A DNA stretch of 64,000 bases. Source: Clostridiales bacterium. Lineage in GTDB: Bacteria > Bacillota > Clostridia > Oscillospirales > Oscillospiraceae. The stretch is from NCBI GenBank assembly GCA_004557655.1, contig SFGJ01000008.1, positions 1-64,000 of the forward strand, given 5' to 3'. This document shows, in pieces, positions 7,502-16,012 of the stretch. The number at the start of each line of letters is the position of its first letter. Positions within the stretch are counted from its first letter, which is position 1. The position numbers were made by a program, and so were the translations under genes. Below the pieces are notes generated by a model. It saw only the letters and a program-made list of their open reading frames with translations. It was not told the origin of the DNA and did no database searches.

Positions 7502-8263
7502 TTAATTGGCCGTCCAGCCGCCGTCGATGGGCAGAGCGATGCCGGTGATGGCGTCTGCCGCATCGGAGCAGAGGAATTTTACGATCGCACCGACATGCTC
7601 TGCGGGAACCATCCTCTTGATGGCCGCCTTAGACAGCATGATGTCAGTGATGACCTTCTCTTCCGGGATGCCGTGCGTTTGTGCCTGTGCGGCAATCTGC
7701 TTCTCCACCAGCGGGGTCATGACATAAGCGGGGCAGATGGCGTTGCAGGTGATTCCCAGGGGGCCACCTTCCATGGCCGCTGTCTTGGTAAAACCAACGA
7801 GTCCGTGTTTAGCGGAAACATAGGCGCTCTTGAACTCCGAGGCCACCAGCCCGTGAATGCTGCTCATATTGATAATACGTCCCCAGCCGTTTTCCTTCAT
7901 GTACGGCCAGCAGTAACGGGTCAACAGGAAAGGCGCGGTGAGCATGAGGCTGATGATGAAATCCCACTTATCCTCCGGGAAGTCCTCAATGGGGCAGACA
8001 TGCTGCACGCCAGCCACATTTGCCAAAACATCCACCCGACCATATTTCTCTGCGGTGAACTCCACCACCCGACGGCAATCCTCACGCCGGGTCAGATTAG
8101 CCACAAGTGGTATGCCGCCCAACGCATGAGCAGCCTCCGCCAACAACGGCTCGTTGACATCCACCATGACAACCTGTGCTTTCTCCTGGCACAGGGCCTG
8201 AGCCACGGCGTAGCCGATGCCGCTGGCCGCACCAGTGACAATGGCAATCTTATCCTGTAACAT
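7502..8263 (-). CDS. SDR oxidoreductase, 3-hydroxybutyrate dehydrogenase-like
   Basis: NAD-dependent short-chain dehydrogenase of 253 residues. The Rossmann motif TGAASGIG is at residues 10-17, NVAGVQH follows, the catalytic serine is in INMSSIHG and the catalytic pair is YVSAKHG. The region after the active site (TPLVEKQI...HGIPEEKV) resembles type I 3-hydroxybutyrate dehydrogenases, which oxidise (R)-3-hydroxybutyrate to acetoacetate. It is the last gene of the 8.2-kb minus-strand operon, 20 bases after a hydrolase gene, with a GGAGGAAACACCT start site. A different 3-hydroxy acid remains possible. Confidence 0.8.
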   Translation of the reverse strand: MLQDKIAIVTGAASGIGYAVAQALCQEKAQVVMVDVNEPLLAEAAHALGGIPLVANLTRREDCRRVVEFTAEKYGRVDVLANVAGVQHVCPIEDFPEDKWDFIISLMLTAPFLLTRYCWPYMKENGWGRIINMSSIHGLVASEFKSAYVSAKHGLVGFTKTAAMEGGPLGITCNAICPAYVMTPLVEKQIAAQAQTHGIPEEKVITDIMLSKAAIKRMVPAEHVGAIVKFLCSDAADAITGIALPIDGGWTAN

Positions 8264-8283
8264 AGGTGTTTCCTCCTGTTCTC

Positions 8284-9306
8284 TCAGTGTATAAACTGCC
8301 GCAGCAGCGCCACCACTTCATCCTCATGATCCAGCATACAACCGTGACCGCTGCCGGCAATGAGGTGTTCTTGATAGTAACCGCCCTTAGCATGGTACTG
8401 CTCCAGCACATAGCGCATCTGCTTTACCATTGGTTGGGCAGGGAATTCTTCCGCTCCGGGATAACCAGGCATAAAGCCCATCTGACCCAGCACCGCCACA
8501 TCACAGGTACTACAATCGGACACCATGACATCTTTATCCCCGTGAAGCCATAGAATGGGCATTTGGGGCCGGACATCCGCCAGTGCAGACAGATTGCAGT
8601 ATTGCACGGACATAGTATTGGACACGCCCTTGTCGCCCCCCATAGCGTAGGGCCACTTCTCGCAGGGAACAGCGTTCCCCTGACACATATCGTCCCCCAG
8701 CTTGCACTGGAGCACAGAGTCGATGAACTGCTCCCGGCGGTCGTCGGGCAGCTTGTACCCGGCGGCCACATAGACACTGTCAATGACCTGTCCGGGTAGA
8801 TCACGGTCGCCGGCACGGATAGCCTGCAGCAAAGCCTGATTAGCGCAGGCTGCCCCGCTGCCCAGTCCCACGGGCTGGACAGGGATGCCCGTCTCGCCGT
8901 AGCTGCCGCCGAATCCGAAGGGGGCAAGCGGCGCCTGCAAAATCAGGCGCTCCACCTTTTCCGGATGGTCGATGGCGTACTGCATGGCCACACCGCCGCC
9001 CATAGACCAGCCGAACAAGCTAAAGTGATCCCAGCCCACGGCGCGAACAAAGTCCTCTATATCATCGGAGAAGTCTCGCAGCCCTCGTGTGGCGTCAATG
9101 GGCAGTGCCGAAGAGTGCCCGAAGCATCGGAAGTCAGGTGCCAGCATCTCAAAATCCTCTGCCAAAAGCTCCATCATGTGCTCGTAAAAAATGGCAGAGG
9201 ATACATTGCCGTGGAGCAGCAGGAGCCTGGGCTTGCCGGGCGTACCTGATGCAAGATAAGCAGTGGTGAGCCTTGGCGTGGTAATGGTTTGATAGGATAA
9301 ACTCAT
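8284..9306 (-). CDS. Alpha/beta hydrolase
   Basis: Serine hydrolase of 340 residues, longer than the neighbouring hydrolase because of an extended cap. The oxyanion region is LLHGNVSS, the nucleophile elbow is GWSMGG, the acid is in WLHGDKDV and the histidine in AGSGHGCML, so the triad is complete. There is no signal peptide, so it acts in the cytosol. The ATG at 9306 is preferred because GAGGAA lies 8 bases before it; a TTG at 9327 would overlap the upstream gene. Together with the next-door hydrolase it suggests ester, lactone or amide cleavage of the compound brought in by the Liv importer. The substrate is unknown. Confidence 0.8.
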   Translation of the reverse strand: MSLSYQTITTPRLTTAYLASGTPGKPRLLLLHGNVSSAIFYEHMMELLAEDFEMLAPDFRCFGHSSALPIDATRGLRDFSDDIEDFVRAVGWDHFSLFGWSMGGGVAMQYAIDHPEKVERLILQAPLAPFGFGGSYGETGIPVQPVGLGSGAACANQALLQAIRAGDRDLPGQVIDSVYVAAGYKLPDDRREQFIDSVLQCKLGDDMCQGNAVPCEKWPYAMGGDKGVSNTMSVQYCNLSALADVRPQMPILWLHGDKDVMVSDCSTCDVAVLGQMGFMPGYPGAEEFPAQPMVKQMRYVLEQYHAKGGYYQEHLIAGSGHGCMLDHEDEVVALLRQFIH

Positions 9307-9316
9307 AGACTGTTCC

Positions 9317-10132
9317 TCAAATATCAAATTTCACTTGGGTCAGGCCCACAAATCCCGCAATGAGCGAGACAAAGAGTGCAGGCTGCTCATACATAGATGC
9401 GTGACCGCAGTTGGGCAGAATCACATGGTGGCAGTCCCGGATATGGCTTACCAGATACTCCTGCTCCTTCATGGGCGTCAGATAGTCCTCCTGGCAGGAC
9501 ACAACCAGTGTGGGGCAGCACACTTCATCCAGCCTGTCCCGCAGGTCGTAATTCTCAGAGCTGTTCGTCAAGCGGCGCATGGCTTCAATGAAGTCGCTGT
9601 TTTCAAAGAGCGGTACCAGCACCTTTTTTCTATTTTCCATCCACTCGTGACGCCGGGTATAAAAATCGGGAGAATAGATAATGGGGATGGCAGTATGGTA
9701 ATACGCCTCACCGCTGCCAGCGGCCAAATTCCACGCCCGTCCGATATCCCCCAGCCACCAACCGGTGGCAGCGGTAGCGTTGAGCAAGACCAGACGGTCA
9801 GTCATCTCGGGATAGGTGACAGAAAATTCCAGCGCCACCTCACTGCCATAGGAGATGCCTGCAACACAGGCACTCGTAAGGCTCAAATGCTCCAAAAGCC
9901 GCCGCACCACTTGCACCTGAATTCCGTGGTCGTAAATCTGCCCCGTCATTTTGTCACTCTTTCCCTGATCGAGAAAATCTACCAAGAGCAGACGATTGTT
10001 AGCGGACAAAGTCTCGATAAAGGGCTGCCAGCTTGCGCAAGACATCATGATGCCGTTGAGCAGTACCAGAGGTGTACCCTGCCCGTAAGATTCGTAGTAG
10101 ATGTGTCTGCCATCCATTTCAAAGGTAGGCAT
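9317..10132 (-). CDS. Alpha/beta hydrolase (second)
   Basis: Cytosolic hydrolase of 271 residues. It has the opening strand MPTFEMDGRHIYYESYGQG, the oxyanion loop LLNGIMMS, nucleophile in GISYGSE, acid in QEDYLTP and histidine in CGHASM. Size and layout are those of small esterases, lactonases and haloperoxidase-like enzymes. It shares little with its neighbour beyond the fold, so the pair does not look like a recent duplication. It is fused by operon structure to the Liv transporter and the SDR. The ribosome site (AAAGGATGG) is a little far from the ATG. Confidence 0.78.
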   Translation of the reverse strand: MPTFEMDGRHIYYESYGQGTPLVLLNGIMMSCASWQPFIETLSANNRLLLVDFLDQGKSDKMTGQIYDHGIQVQVVRRLLEHLSLTSACVAGISYGSEVALEFSVTYPEMTDRLVLLNATAATGWWLGDIGRAWNLAAGSGEAYYHTAIPIIYSPDFYTRRHEWMENRKKVLVPLFENSDFIEAMRRLTNSSENYDLRDRLDEVCCPTLVVSCQEDYLTPMKEQEYLVSHIRDCHHVILPNCGHASMYEQPALFVSLIAGFVGLTQVKFDI

Positions 10133-10159
10133 TAAGAGAACACCATCCTTTCATTTCAA

Positions 10160-10190
10160 GTCTGCGGCCACCCTTGAGGTGACCGCAGAC
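10160..10190 (-). other. Intercistronic hairpin
   Basis: GTCTGCGG...ACC pairs with GGT...CCGCAGAC around CTTGA. It has no T-run on the minus strand, so it is more likely a stabilising 3' hairpin or partial attenuator. It lies just after the binding-protein gene, a place where such hairpins often raise the amount of that protein relative to downstream enzymes. Confidence 0.5.
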
Positions 10191-10208
10191 ATTGGGCCAT
10201 TTCCCTGC

Positions 10209-11528
10209 TTAGTGGATGGCCGCTACCACATCTGCCAAAGGCATGATGGGGCTCACCGGGACAAGGGCATACACGCCACTTTCGTTCTTGGTCAAGCTCA
10301 CACAGTTCAGTGCCAGTGCGGTGACACCCAGACGGTCGCCGCCCGCAAAGCTGATCGTGCCGCCCATAGGGATGGAGAACTCGGTCTCTTCCATGATCTT
10401 GGCGTAGTTGACATAGTTCAATTCAAGACCTGCCTTGTCCACTGCCTGCAGAGACTGGACAAAAATGCTTCCGGCGATGTAGCCTGCCATGGCGTAGGAA
10501 TTCAGAGCGTAAGTGTTACCCGTCTCGCCGTTGGCCAATTCCCAGGCGTTCATAGCGGTGTAGAAAGTGGCATAGTCAGCCATCCCCACCTCATTGGTTG
10601 CATCCAGCCAAGCAGTGCAGTAGACCATACGGCTATCGGTGATAGCACCGCTATCCACGAACGCACCCAGTGTGGTGGCAGAAGCGTTGACATAGGATGT
10701 CACCACATTGACATTGTAGTTCACATCACGCATAGTATTCATCAATGTAGCCAAGGGATTCTGGTTCATGCAGGCGATAACCACATCGCAGCCTGCATTC
10801 TTCAGCACATTCACAGCGGCGGAGAAGTCGGTGGCAGATGCTTCCACCTCTTGCACAGCCAGCTCCACCTTCAGGTCCTCGTTCTCCCGCTCCACACCGG
10901 CCAGCAGGCCTGCGCCGGCGTCGTCGGTGGTAGCGATGACACCTATCTTCGTGCCACCCAGGCCCATACCGTCAGTAGTGGGGGCAACTGCACGGGCCAG
11001 CAGCACACGGCCTTCGGCACTGAAAATAGGCTGGACAGGATAGATCACAGCGTCGTTGCCGGTAGCAGCCTCCTGATACAGATCATCAATACCTGTGGCA
11101 GCATAGATCATGGGGACGCCCTTTTCCTTCAGGTAGTCCAGCGTAGCACCCACGGTATTGGTGCCGAAGTGCCCGGTAATGGCAAACACCTTGTCCGTCT
11201 CCACAAGTTGCTTGGTATAGGTCATACCCTGCGCTCCGTCGAAGCCGTCATCGTAGTGCTTAAGGACGATGTTCTTGCCTTGGAACCCGCCGGCGTCGTT
11301 ATATGCCTTAAAAGCAGCTTCCATACCGGCATTGAATGGGGTACCTACGGTAGCGTAAGCTCCGGTGGTGGCAGCGGTGTTGCCCACGAGGATGGTATCA
11401 TCACTAACACCCTGTACCTCGTTGACGGGAGTATATCCACCGTCGGAGTTGCCGTTTTTGCTTCCACAGCCCGCCAAAAGGGTGCACAGCATTGCTGTCG
11501 TCAACAGCAGGGAAAGAAACTTTTTCAT
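10209..11528 (-). CDS. Liv-type ABC transporter substrate-binding lipoprotein
   Basis: Lipoprotein of 439 residues that captures the solute outside the cell for the livHMGF genes upstream. It has a short signal peptide with lipobox LLAGC (Cys21), an Asn/Ser/Asp linker and a type I periplasmic-binding fold of the LivJ/LivK family (GVSDDTILVGNTAATTG, GYFGT-like and YAATGIDD blocks). Family members bind branched-chain amino acids but also urea, amides and short acids. The neighbouring hydrolases and dehydrogenase argue for an organic acid or ester rather than leucine. AAAAGGAGAATG precedes the ATG. The 64-base gap before it contains no terminator. Confidence 0.85.
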   Translation of the reverse strand: MKKFLSLLLTTAMLCTLLAGCGSKNGNSDGGYTPVNEVQGVSDDTILVGNTAATTGAYATVGTPFNAGMEAAFKAYNDAGGFQGKNIVLKHYDDGFDGAQGMTYTKQLVETDKVFAITGHFGTNTVGATLDYLKEKGVPMIYAATGIDDLYQEAATGNDAVIYPVQPIFSAEGRVLLARAVAPTTDGMGLGGTKIGVIATTDDAGAGLLAGVERENEDLKVELAVQEVEASATDFSAAVNVLKNAGCDVVIACMNQNPLATLMNTMRDVNYNVNVVTSYVNASATTLGAFVDSGAITDSRMVYCTAWLDATNEVGMADYATFYTAMNAWELANGETGNTYALNSYAMAGYIAGSIFVQSLQAVDKAGLELNYVNYAKIMEETEFSIPMGGTISFAGGDRLGVTALALNCVSLTKNESGVYALVPVSPIMPLADVVAAIH

Positions 11529-11592
11529 GGTTCATTCTCCTTTTTACTTTTTGTTTTGGTATACGCTTAGGCTCACAGTGCGAGCCTTATGC

Positions 11593-12306
11593 TTACTTTT
11601 TGTTGCCAAGGTACGCTTCTATCAGTCGGTCGTCTCGGATGAGCCGGCTGGCCGGGCCGTGCATGCTGATCTTGCCCAACTCCATCACATAGCCGTAATC
11701 CGCGATTTTCAGGGTGGACAAGGCGTTCTGTTCCACCATGAGGATGGTCGTACCTTCGGCACGGATGGCTTGCAATGTTTTGAAAATATCCTGAATGATC
11801 AGCGGTGCAAGTCCCAGCGAGGGTTCGTCCAGCAGCAATATCTTGGGATCAGCCATAAGTGCCCGGGCAATGGCAAGCATCTGCTGCTCACCACCGGAGA
11901 GCGTTCCCGCCTGTTGGCGGCGGCGCTCCCTCAGAATGGGAAATAGCTCCTGCACCCTGTCCATATTCTGCTGGTACTGCTTAGCATTCTTGAGACAGTA
12001 AGCTCCGGCCTTGAGGTTTTCCTCCACCGTCAGCCCGGCGAAAATCAGCCGCCCCTCCGGGGACATATTCACGCCCAGTCGGGCAGTCTTATAGCCCCGC
12101 TGCCCCAGTATCTCTGCTTCACCGAGGCGGACTGAACCGTACGCCTTCACCGTGCCGGTGATGGCGCGCAGCGTGGTGGTCTTGCCTGCACCGTTGGCAC
12201 CCAGAAGCGCCACGATTGTCCCTTTCTCCACATCCAGATCAATGCCCTTGACAGCCTGAATAGGTCCGTAATTGACCTGAAGGTTTCGCACTTCCAGCAG
12301 CGCCAT
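11593..12306 (-). CDS. livF: Liv-type ABC transporter ATPase, LivF-like
   Basis: Cytoplasmic ATPase of 237 residues, the second of the two ATPases of this importer. Walker A is GANGAGKTT, the Q-loop region MSPEGRLIF is typical of LivF, the signature is LSGGEQQM, Walker B is ILLLDEPS and the switch is MVEQNAL. Its ATG shares one base with the livG stop (TAATG), so translation is coupled. Confidence 0.88.
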   Translation of the reverse strand: MALLEVRNLQVNYGPIQAVKGIDLDVEKGTIVALLGANGAGKTTTLRAITGTVKAYGSVRLGEAEILGQRGYKTARLGVNMSPEGRLIFAGLTVEENLKAGAYCLKNAKQYQQNMDRVQELFPILRERRRQQAGTLSGGEQQMLAIARALMADPKILLLDEPSLGLAPLIIQDIFKTLQAIRAEGTTILMVEQNALSTLKIADYGYVMELGKISMHGPASRLIRDDRLIEAYLGNKK

Positions 12307-13712
12307 TACTTCTCCACCTCCTCGTCGCTCTCACCTAAATAGGCCTTCTGCACCTGAGGATCCTTTTGTATCTCCTCCGGTGTTCCAATGGCCAGCAGCT
12401 TGCCGAAGGAGATGGCACAGATAGTCTGGCAAATATTCATCACCAACCCCATGTCGTGTTCCACCAGCAGTATGGTGCAACCTATGGTATCCCGGATGCG
12501 GCGGATCAGGTCCGCCAGCTCCAGCGTTTCCGTATCGTTCAGGCCTGCCGCCGGCTCATCTAAAATGATAAGCTGCGGATCGCACATGAGGGTGCGGGCG
12601 ATCTCGATCTTCTTGAGGATTCCATAGGGCAGTCCTGCGGCATACCAGTCCTTGCATTCCGTCAGCCCCATGAAGTCCAATACACGCAGTGCCTTTTCCC
12701 GAATAATGCGCTCCTGCTTTTTCAGCGCGGGCAGGTGGAGGGCCTGTGTCCCAATTCCTGCGGTGAACTGCCGATGTCCGGCAATGAGGAGATTATCCAG
12801 CACGGAGACCTCTCGTATCACTTCCACATTCTGGAAGGTGCGCACAATGCCCTGCAGCACCACATCATGAACCTTCTCTTCCGGGAGTGAGATGACCTCT
12901 CCGGCCTTGTTCTCAAATAGCAGTGTGCCGGAGGTGGGCTTATAGAACTGGGTAATACAGTTGAATACGGTGGTCTTGCCCGCACCGTTGGGGCCGATGA
13001 GTCCAAATATCTCGCCCTTCTTTACATCGAAGGATAGACCATCCACGGCGTGAACGCCGCCGAAGTACATACACAGATCCTGCACCCTCAGCACCACACC
13101 CTCCGGGAGCGTCAGTTTTCCCGTCGGTGAAGTCTGCGCCCTTTCCAGCGACACCGTCAGCTTTTGGATTTTGGCATCCTCTGCCCGGCGGATCTTCTCC
13201 ATTTGTGCACCGGCCATCTTCTCCTGCTCTGCACGGAATGCCTTCACTGCGGTCTCAATATCCGCCAAAGCCTTGTCCCGTTCGGGACTGGTGACACTCA
13301 CATCACTGAGCTGCCGATGAATCTCCTCTGTCAGCCAGCGGCTGTAAGATTCTCGCAGTGCTGTCTGCTCCTCTTGGAGCTGCTGCAATTTCTGCTCCTC
13401 CTGCGGTGCGGAGGTGGGAGTCTTGGAGATGACTTTAGCTGCCCGGTTGGATGCCTGCTTCATGGTAAAGGCCATATCACTGTCGAATTGCATCATGCGG
13501 TTCTCGTACACCGCCTTTTCGGCCTCCTCTACCGGTATCCATTCGGGGTGCGCCGTATACAGCTCTCTCATAAGCCGGGCACGGTAATCATCAGTTTTTC
13601 GCTGCACTTCATTCTCACAGTCCCGCAAGAGTATGTCCTTGTACTCCCGCTCGGCGGAAAGGATCGTCTTTTTTCGCACCAGCTTTCTGTAAGCCCGGTC
13701 ACTTCTGGCCAT
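12306..13712 (-). CDS. livG: LivG-like ABC ATPase with a 200-residue helical N-terminal extension
   Basis: A 468-residue protein; ordinary LivG has about 255. The ATPase begins near residue 205: Walker A GPNGAGKTT (240-248), Q-loop RTFQNVEV, signature LPYGILKK, Walker B LIILDEP (381-387) and switch VEHDMG. Residues 1-200 are rich in Glu, Lys, Arg, Gln and Ala with almost no glycine, and read as long helices or coiled coil (for example QQLQEEQTALRES and AEQEKMAGAQMEKIRRAEDA). AAAGGAGG lies before the ATG at 13712, inside the livM end, and no equally good site is seen before the ATPase part, so the extension is translated. I do not recognise the extension; scaffolding or regulation is only a guess. 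Confidence 0.85.
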   Translation of the reverse strand: MARSDRAYRKLVRKKTILSAEREYKDILLRDCENEVQRKTDDYRARLMRELYTAHPEWIPVEEAEKAVYENRMMQFDSDMAFTMKQASNRAAKVISKTPTSAPQEEQKLQQLQEEQTALRESYSRWLTEEIHRQLSDVSVTSPERDKALADIETAVKAFRAEQEKMAGAQMEKIRRAEDAKIQKLTVSLERAQTSPTGKLTLPEGVVLRVQDLCMYFGGVHAVDGLSFDVKKGEIFGLIGPNGAGKTTVFNCITQFYKPTSGTLLFENKAGEVISLPEEKVHDVVLQGIVRTFQNVEVIREVSVLDNLLIAGHRQFTAGIGTQALHLPALKKQERIIREKALRVLDFMGLTECKDWYAAGLPYGILKKIEIARTLMCDPQLIILDEPAAGLNDTETLELADLIRRIRDTIGCTILLVEHDMGLVMNICQTICAISFGKLLAIGTPEEIQKDPQVQKAYLGESDEEVEK

Positions 13713-14805
13713 AACTGTCCATCCTCCTTTCTACCTTGGTGACAAATTTCGCTGTCCTTCTCTTTTGTACCAAATTCCCCACCATTTGGGCGATGCCGCC
13801 AGGGTAGAACATGACAATAAGGATAATGAGCAAACCTGTGATCATAGTGATGAAGGCTGGGTTTTCTACGAAGAAGGGTATCTTGCTCAGTAATGTGGAC
13901 TGCAAACCGTAGATAATGAACACACCGAAGGTTGTTCCCCACAGGGATTTTGCGCCGCCGATGACCACCGCGCCCAAAATATTCAGGGAAGTCGCCATGC
14001 TGAGAAGCGTGGAGGTGGATGTAGTCATATTCCGCAGCAGCATCATATACATTAGCCCTGATATCGCGGCAAACACCGTGGAGATAACGAAGGCCAGCAC
14101 CCGGTATTTCATCAGATTGATGCCCATAGCCTGTGCGGCAGAGGTACTATTTTTCACCGAAAGCAGCGCACGGCCAATGGGGCTGCGGATCAGGTTGGAA
14201 GTGATCCACAGCAACAGTACGAACAGCACCAAAATCAGAAGATACACCTGTTCCTCGCCAATTTTCACTCCAAAGAGTCGTACCTTGGACATATCTAATT
14301 TGATAGTAGATTTCAAGGAAATAAAGGTATTGCGCAGGATCTCCGACAAGCCTAATGTCAGGATGGCCAAATAGATGCCCTCGATACGCAGGGAGATGAA
14401 GCCTACCAGCACGCCGCTAACAAGGCTCACCAGCACCGTGACGATAAAAGCGACGCCGAAAGGTGCGCCATAGGTCTGCATAAAATAATAGGCGATATAC
14501 GCGCCGATGCCCACGAAACCCGCTGTGCCCAGCGAGGCCAGCCCCGAGTAACCCATGAGCAGGCAAAAGCCGATAGCCATGATGGCGTAGATCATTGTAT
14601 TGCCAATGGCAAAAACAAAGGAGCTGGTCAGCACGCCCAGCTGTGCCAGCAACGGAAACGCACCCAAGACCACAAGGAAGATGAGATACTGGGTCAGAGG
14701 GGCAGACAGCAGTTTTCCCACCTTCTTTCCGCTGTCCACCTTCTGGCTGTCGCCGTAGGTCAGACGGAGATATTCCTGCTTCACATTCAAATCAGTCATG
14801 GTCAT
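13699..14805 (-). CDS. livM: Liv-type ABC transporter permease, LivM-like
   Basis: Inner-membrane permease of 368 residues with about nine to ten helices. It has the family block SLGTAGFVGIGAYIAYY near residue 95 and the coupling stretch SPIGRALLSVKNSTSAAQAMGIN. It forms a heterodimer with the LivH-like permease. Start and stop overlap the neighbours (ATGA with livH; 14 bases with livG), giving a tightly coupled unit. A soluble basic tail (VQKRRTAKFVTKVERRMD) is a little longer than usual. An ATG two codons downstream is an alternative start. Confidence 0.88.
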   Translation of the reverse strand: MTMTDLNVKQEYLRLTYGDSQKVDSGKKVGKLLSAPLTQYLIFLVVLGAFPLLAQLGVLTSSFVFAIGNTMIYAIMAIGFCLLMGYSGLASLGTAGFVGIGAYIAYYFMQTYGAPFGVAFIVTVLVSLVSGVLVGFISLRIEGIYLAILTLGLSEILRNTFISLKSTIKLDMSKVRLFGVKIGEEQVYLLILVLFVLLLWITSNLIRSPIGRALLSVKNSTSAAQAMGINLMKYRVLAFVISTVFAAISGLMYMMLLRNMTTSTSTLLSMATSLNILGAVVIGGAKSLWGTTFGVFIIYGLQSTLLSKIPFFVENPAFITMITGLLIILIVMFYPGGIAQMVGNLVQKRRTAKFVTKVERRMDSYGQK

Positions 14806-15737
14806 ACCTTCTTTACCACTTTCTTCCCGAACAAGCCTTGAGGCTTGATGAGGATGATGGCCAGCAGCAGGACGTATACAATGACCATCTGCCAGCGGCT
14901 GATGTTATAAAAGGCGGGATAGTTGGCTAAAAATCCCACGCAGTTGGACAGAACCGGAATCAGCACCGCCCCTACGATAGGCCCGTAGAAGGTGGCAAAA
15001 CCGCCCAAAATACAGGCGAGGAAGGCATTGACCTGAATAGTCCCCATGAAGGATGTGCTAATCATTGCGCCGCCTCCGGCGTACATCACAGCGGCCAGCA
15101 CACCCAGCGCACAGGCCAGTGCCCAGGAGATGGCAGTGATGACATGGGTGTTGATGCCCATTAGTTCAGCGGTGAACTCACTGGAGGCAGTACAGCGCAC
15201 CCCAAGCCCCCACTTGCTGTACTTCAGCAACAGGAACAGCACCGCCAGCATCGCAGCGGTGATGGCTGCGCAGATAAGTGCGTGCTTGGTCAGAACAATC
15301 TCACCGCCGAAGGCGTGCAACACAATATTAGAGTCGACCCCGGCCTTAGTGGTGTTGTAAAAGGCCTCGAAGGGGATGAACTCGGGATTTCCGAAAATCA
15401 GGGGAATACCTCCGTAAAACAGGGACACGAAGCCCATGGTGATAATCTGCTTACCCAGTTCTCCCACATGGTGCCCCCTGCGAAACACCATCAAGTCGAT
15501 GAACAGGCCAATCAGCACCCCCACCAGCATACCGGGCAGCACGCCCAGATACACCGGGATGCCCCGCTTGTTCAAGCAACTTGCCACCACATAGCAACCG
15601 AAGGCTGCCACAGAACCTTGTGCAAAATTTGCGGTGGTGGAGGTACGGAAGATGATGGTAACAGAGAATGCCGACAACGCTGTGACGCAGATACTCAGCA
15701 GTGATCCGCACACCGTGGACAGAAATGCGGCAAACAT
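14802..15737 (-). CDS. livH: Liv-type ABC transporter permease, LivH-like
   Basis: First gene of the minus-strand operon: a 311-residue permease with about eight helices, the family motif NFAQGSVAAFG near residue 50 and the coupling region SKWGLGVRCTASSEFTAELMGIN. The start at 15737 (MFAAFLSTV) is preferred because AAAGGAGGGAAG stands before it; a start 14 codons upstream would add a charged tail unlike the family. The promoter and a palindrome lie directly upstream, next to the divergent TetR gene. Confidence 0.87.
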   Translation of the reverse strand: MFAAFLSTVCGSLLSICVTALSAFSVTIIFRTSTTANFAQGSVAAFGCYVVASCLNKRGIPVYLGVLPGMLVGVLIGLFIDLMVFRRGHHVGELGKQIITMGFVSLFYGGIPLIFGNPEFIPFEAFYNTTKAGVDSNIVLHAFGGEIVLTKHALICAAITAAMLAVLFLLLKYSKWGLGVRCTASSEFTAELMGINTHVITAISWALACALGVLAAVMYAGGGAMISTSFMGTIQVNAFLACILGGFATFYGPIVGAVLIPVLSNCVGFLANYPAFYNISRWQMVIVYVLLLAIILIKPQGLFGKKVVKKV

Positions 15738-15764
15738 AAGCGCTTCCCTCCTTTTCGTTTTAGG

Positions 15765-15778
15765 TGAATATATGTTCA
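15765..15778. promoter_or_regulatory. Near-palindromic operator candidate in front of livH
   Basis: TGAATATATGTTCA is an inverted repeat with one mismatch pair, placed just downstream of the predicted transcription start of the liv operon. A repressor bound here would block elongation. The divergent TetR protein is the obvious candidate. A weaker relative (ATATGTGAACTATTG) occurs near 15901. Confidence 0.45.
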
Positions 15779-15792
15779 TCTATCATGGGAAA

Positions 15793-15822
15793 ATAATATA
15801 ATGATTGTCACATAATTGTCAA
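15793..15822 (-). promoter_or_regulatory. Promoter of the liv/hydrolase/SDR operon
   Basis: On the minus strand TTGACA (15817-15822) is followed after 18 bases by TATTAT (15793-15798). It lies in an AT-rich island (15780-15910) between the divergent livH and tetR genes. Confidence 0.65.
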
Positions 15823-15952
15823 TATTTTTTTGTTATTTTATTTATTTTTTTTGTTTTGCACAATTATTACAGTCAAAATTGACTTTTTTAACAAAATATA
15901 TATGTGAACTATTGTTTACCAAATTGAGGAATACTCTTCAAGAGATTTTTCA

Positions 15953-15981
15953 TTGACAGGCGGCCCAAAAAGAGCTATTCT
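15953..15981 (+). promoter_or_regulatory. Promoter of the TetR gene
   Basis: TTGACA at 15953-15958, 17-base spacer, TATTCT at 15976-15981; transcription would start about 25 bases before the TetR ATG. The two promoters are back-to-back, as is usual for a local repressor. Confidence 0.65.
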
Positions 15982-16012
15982 ATACACAGTTCTACATCAA
16001 AGGAGCATAGGC

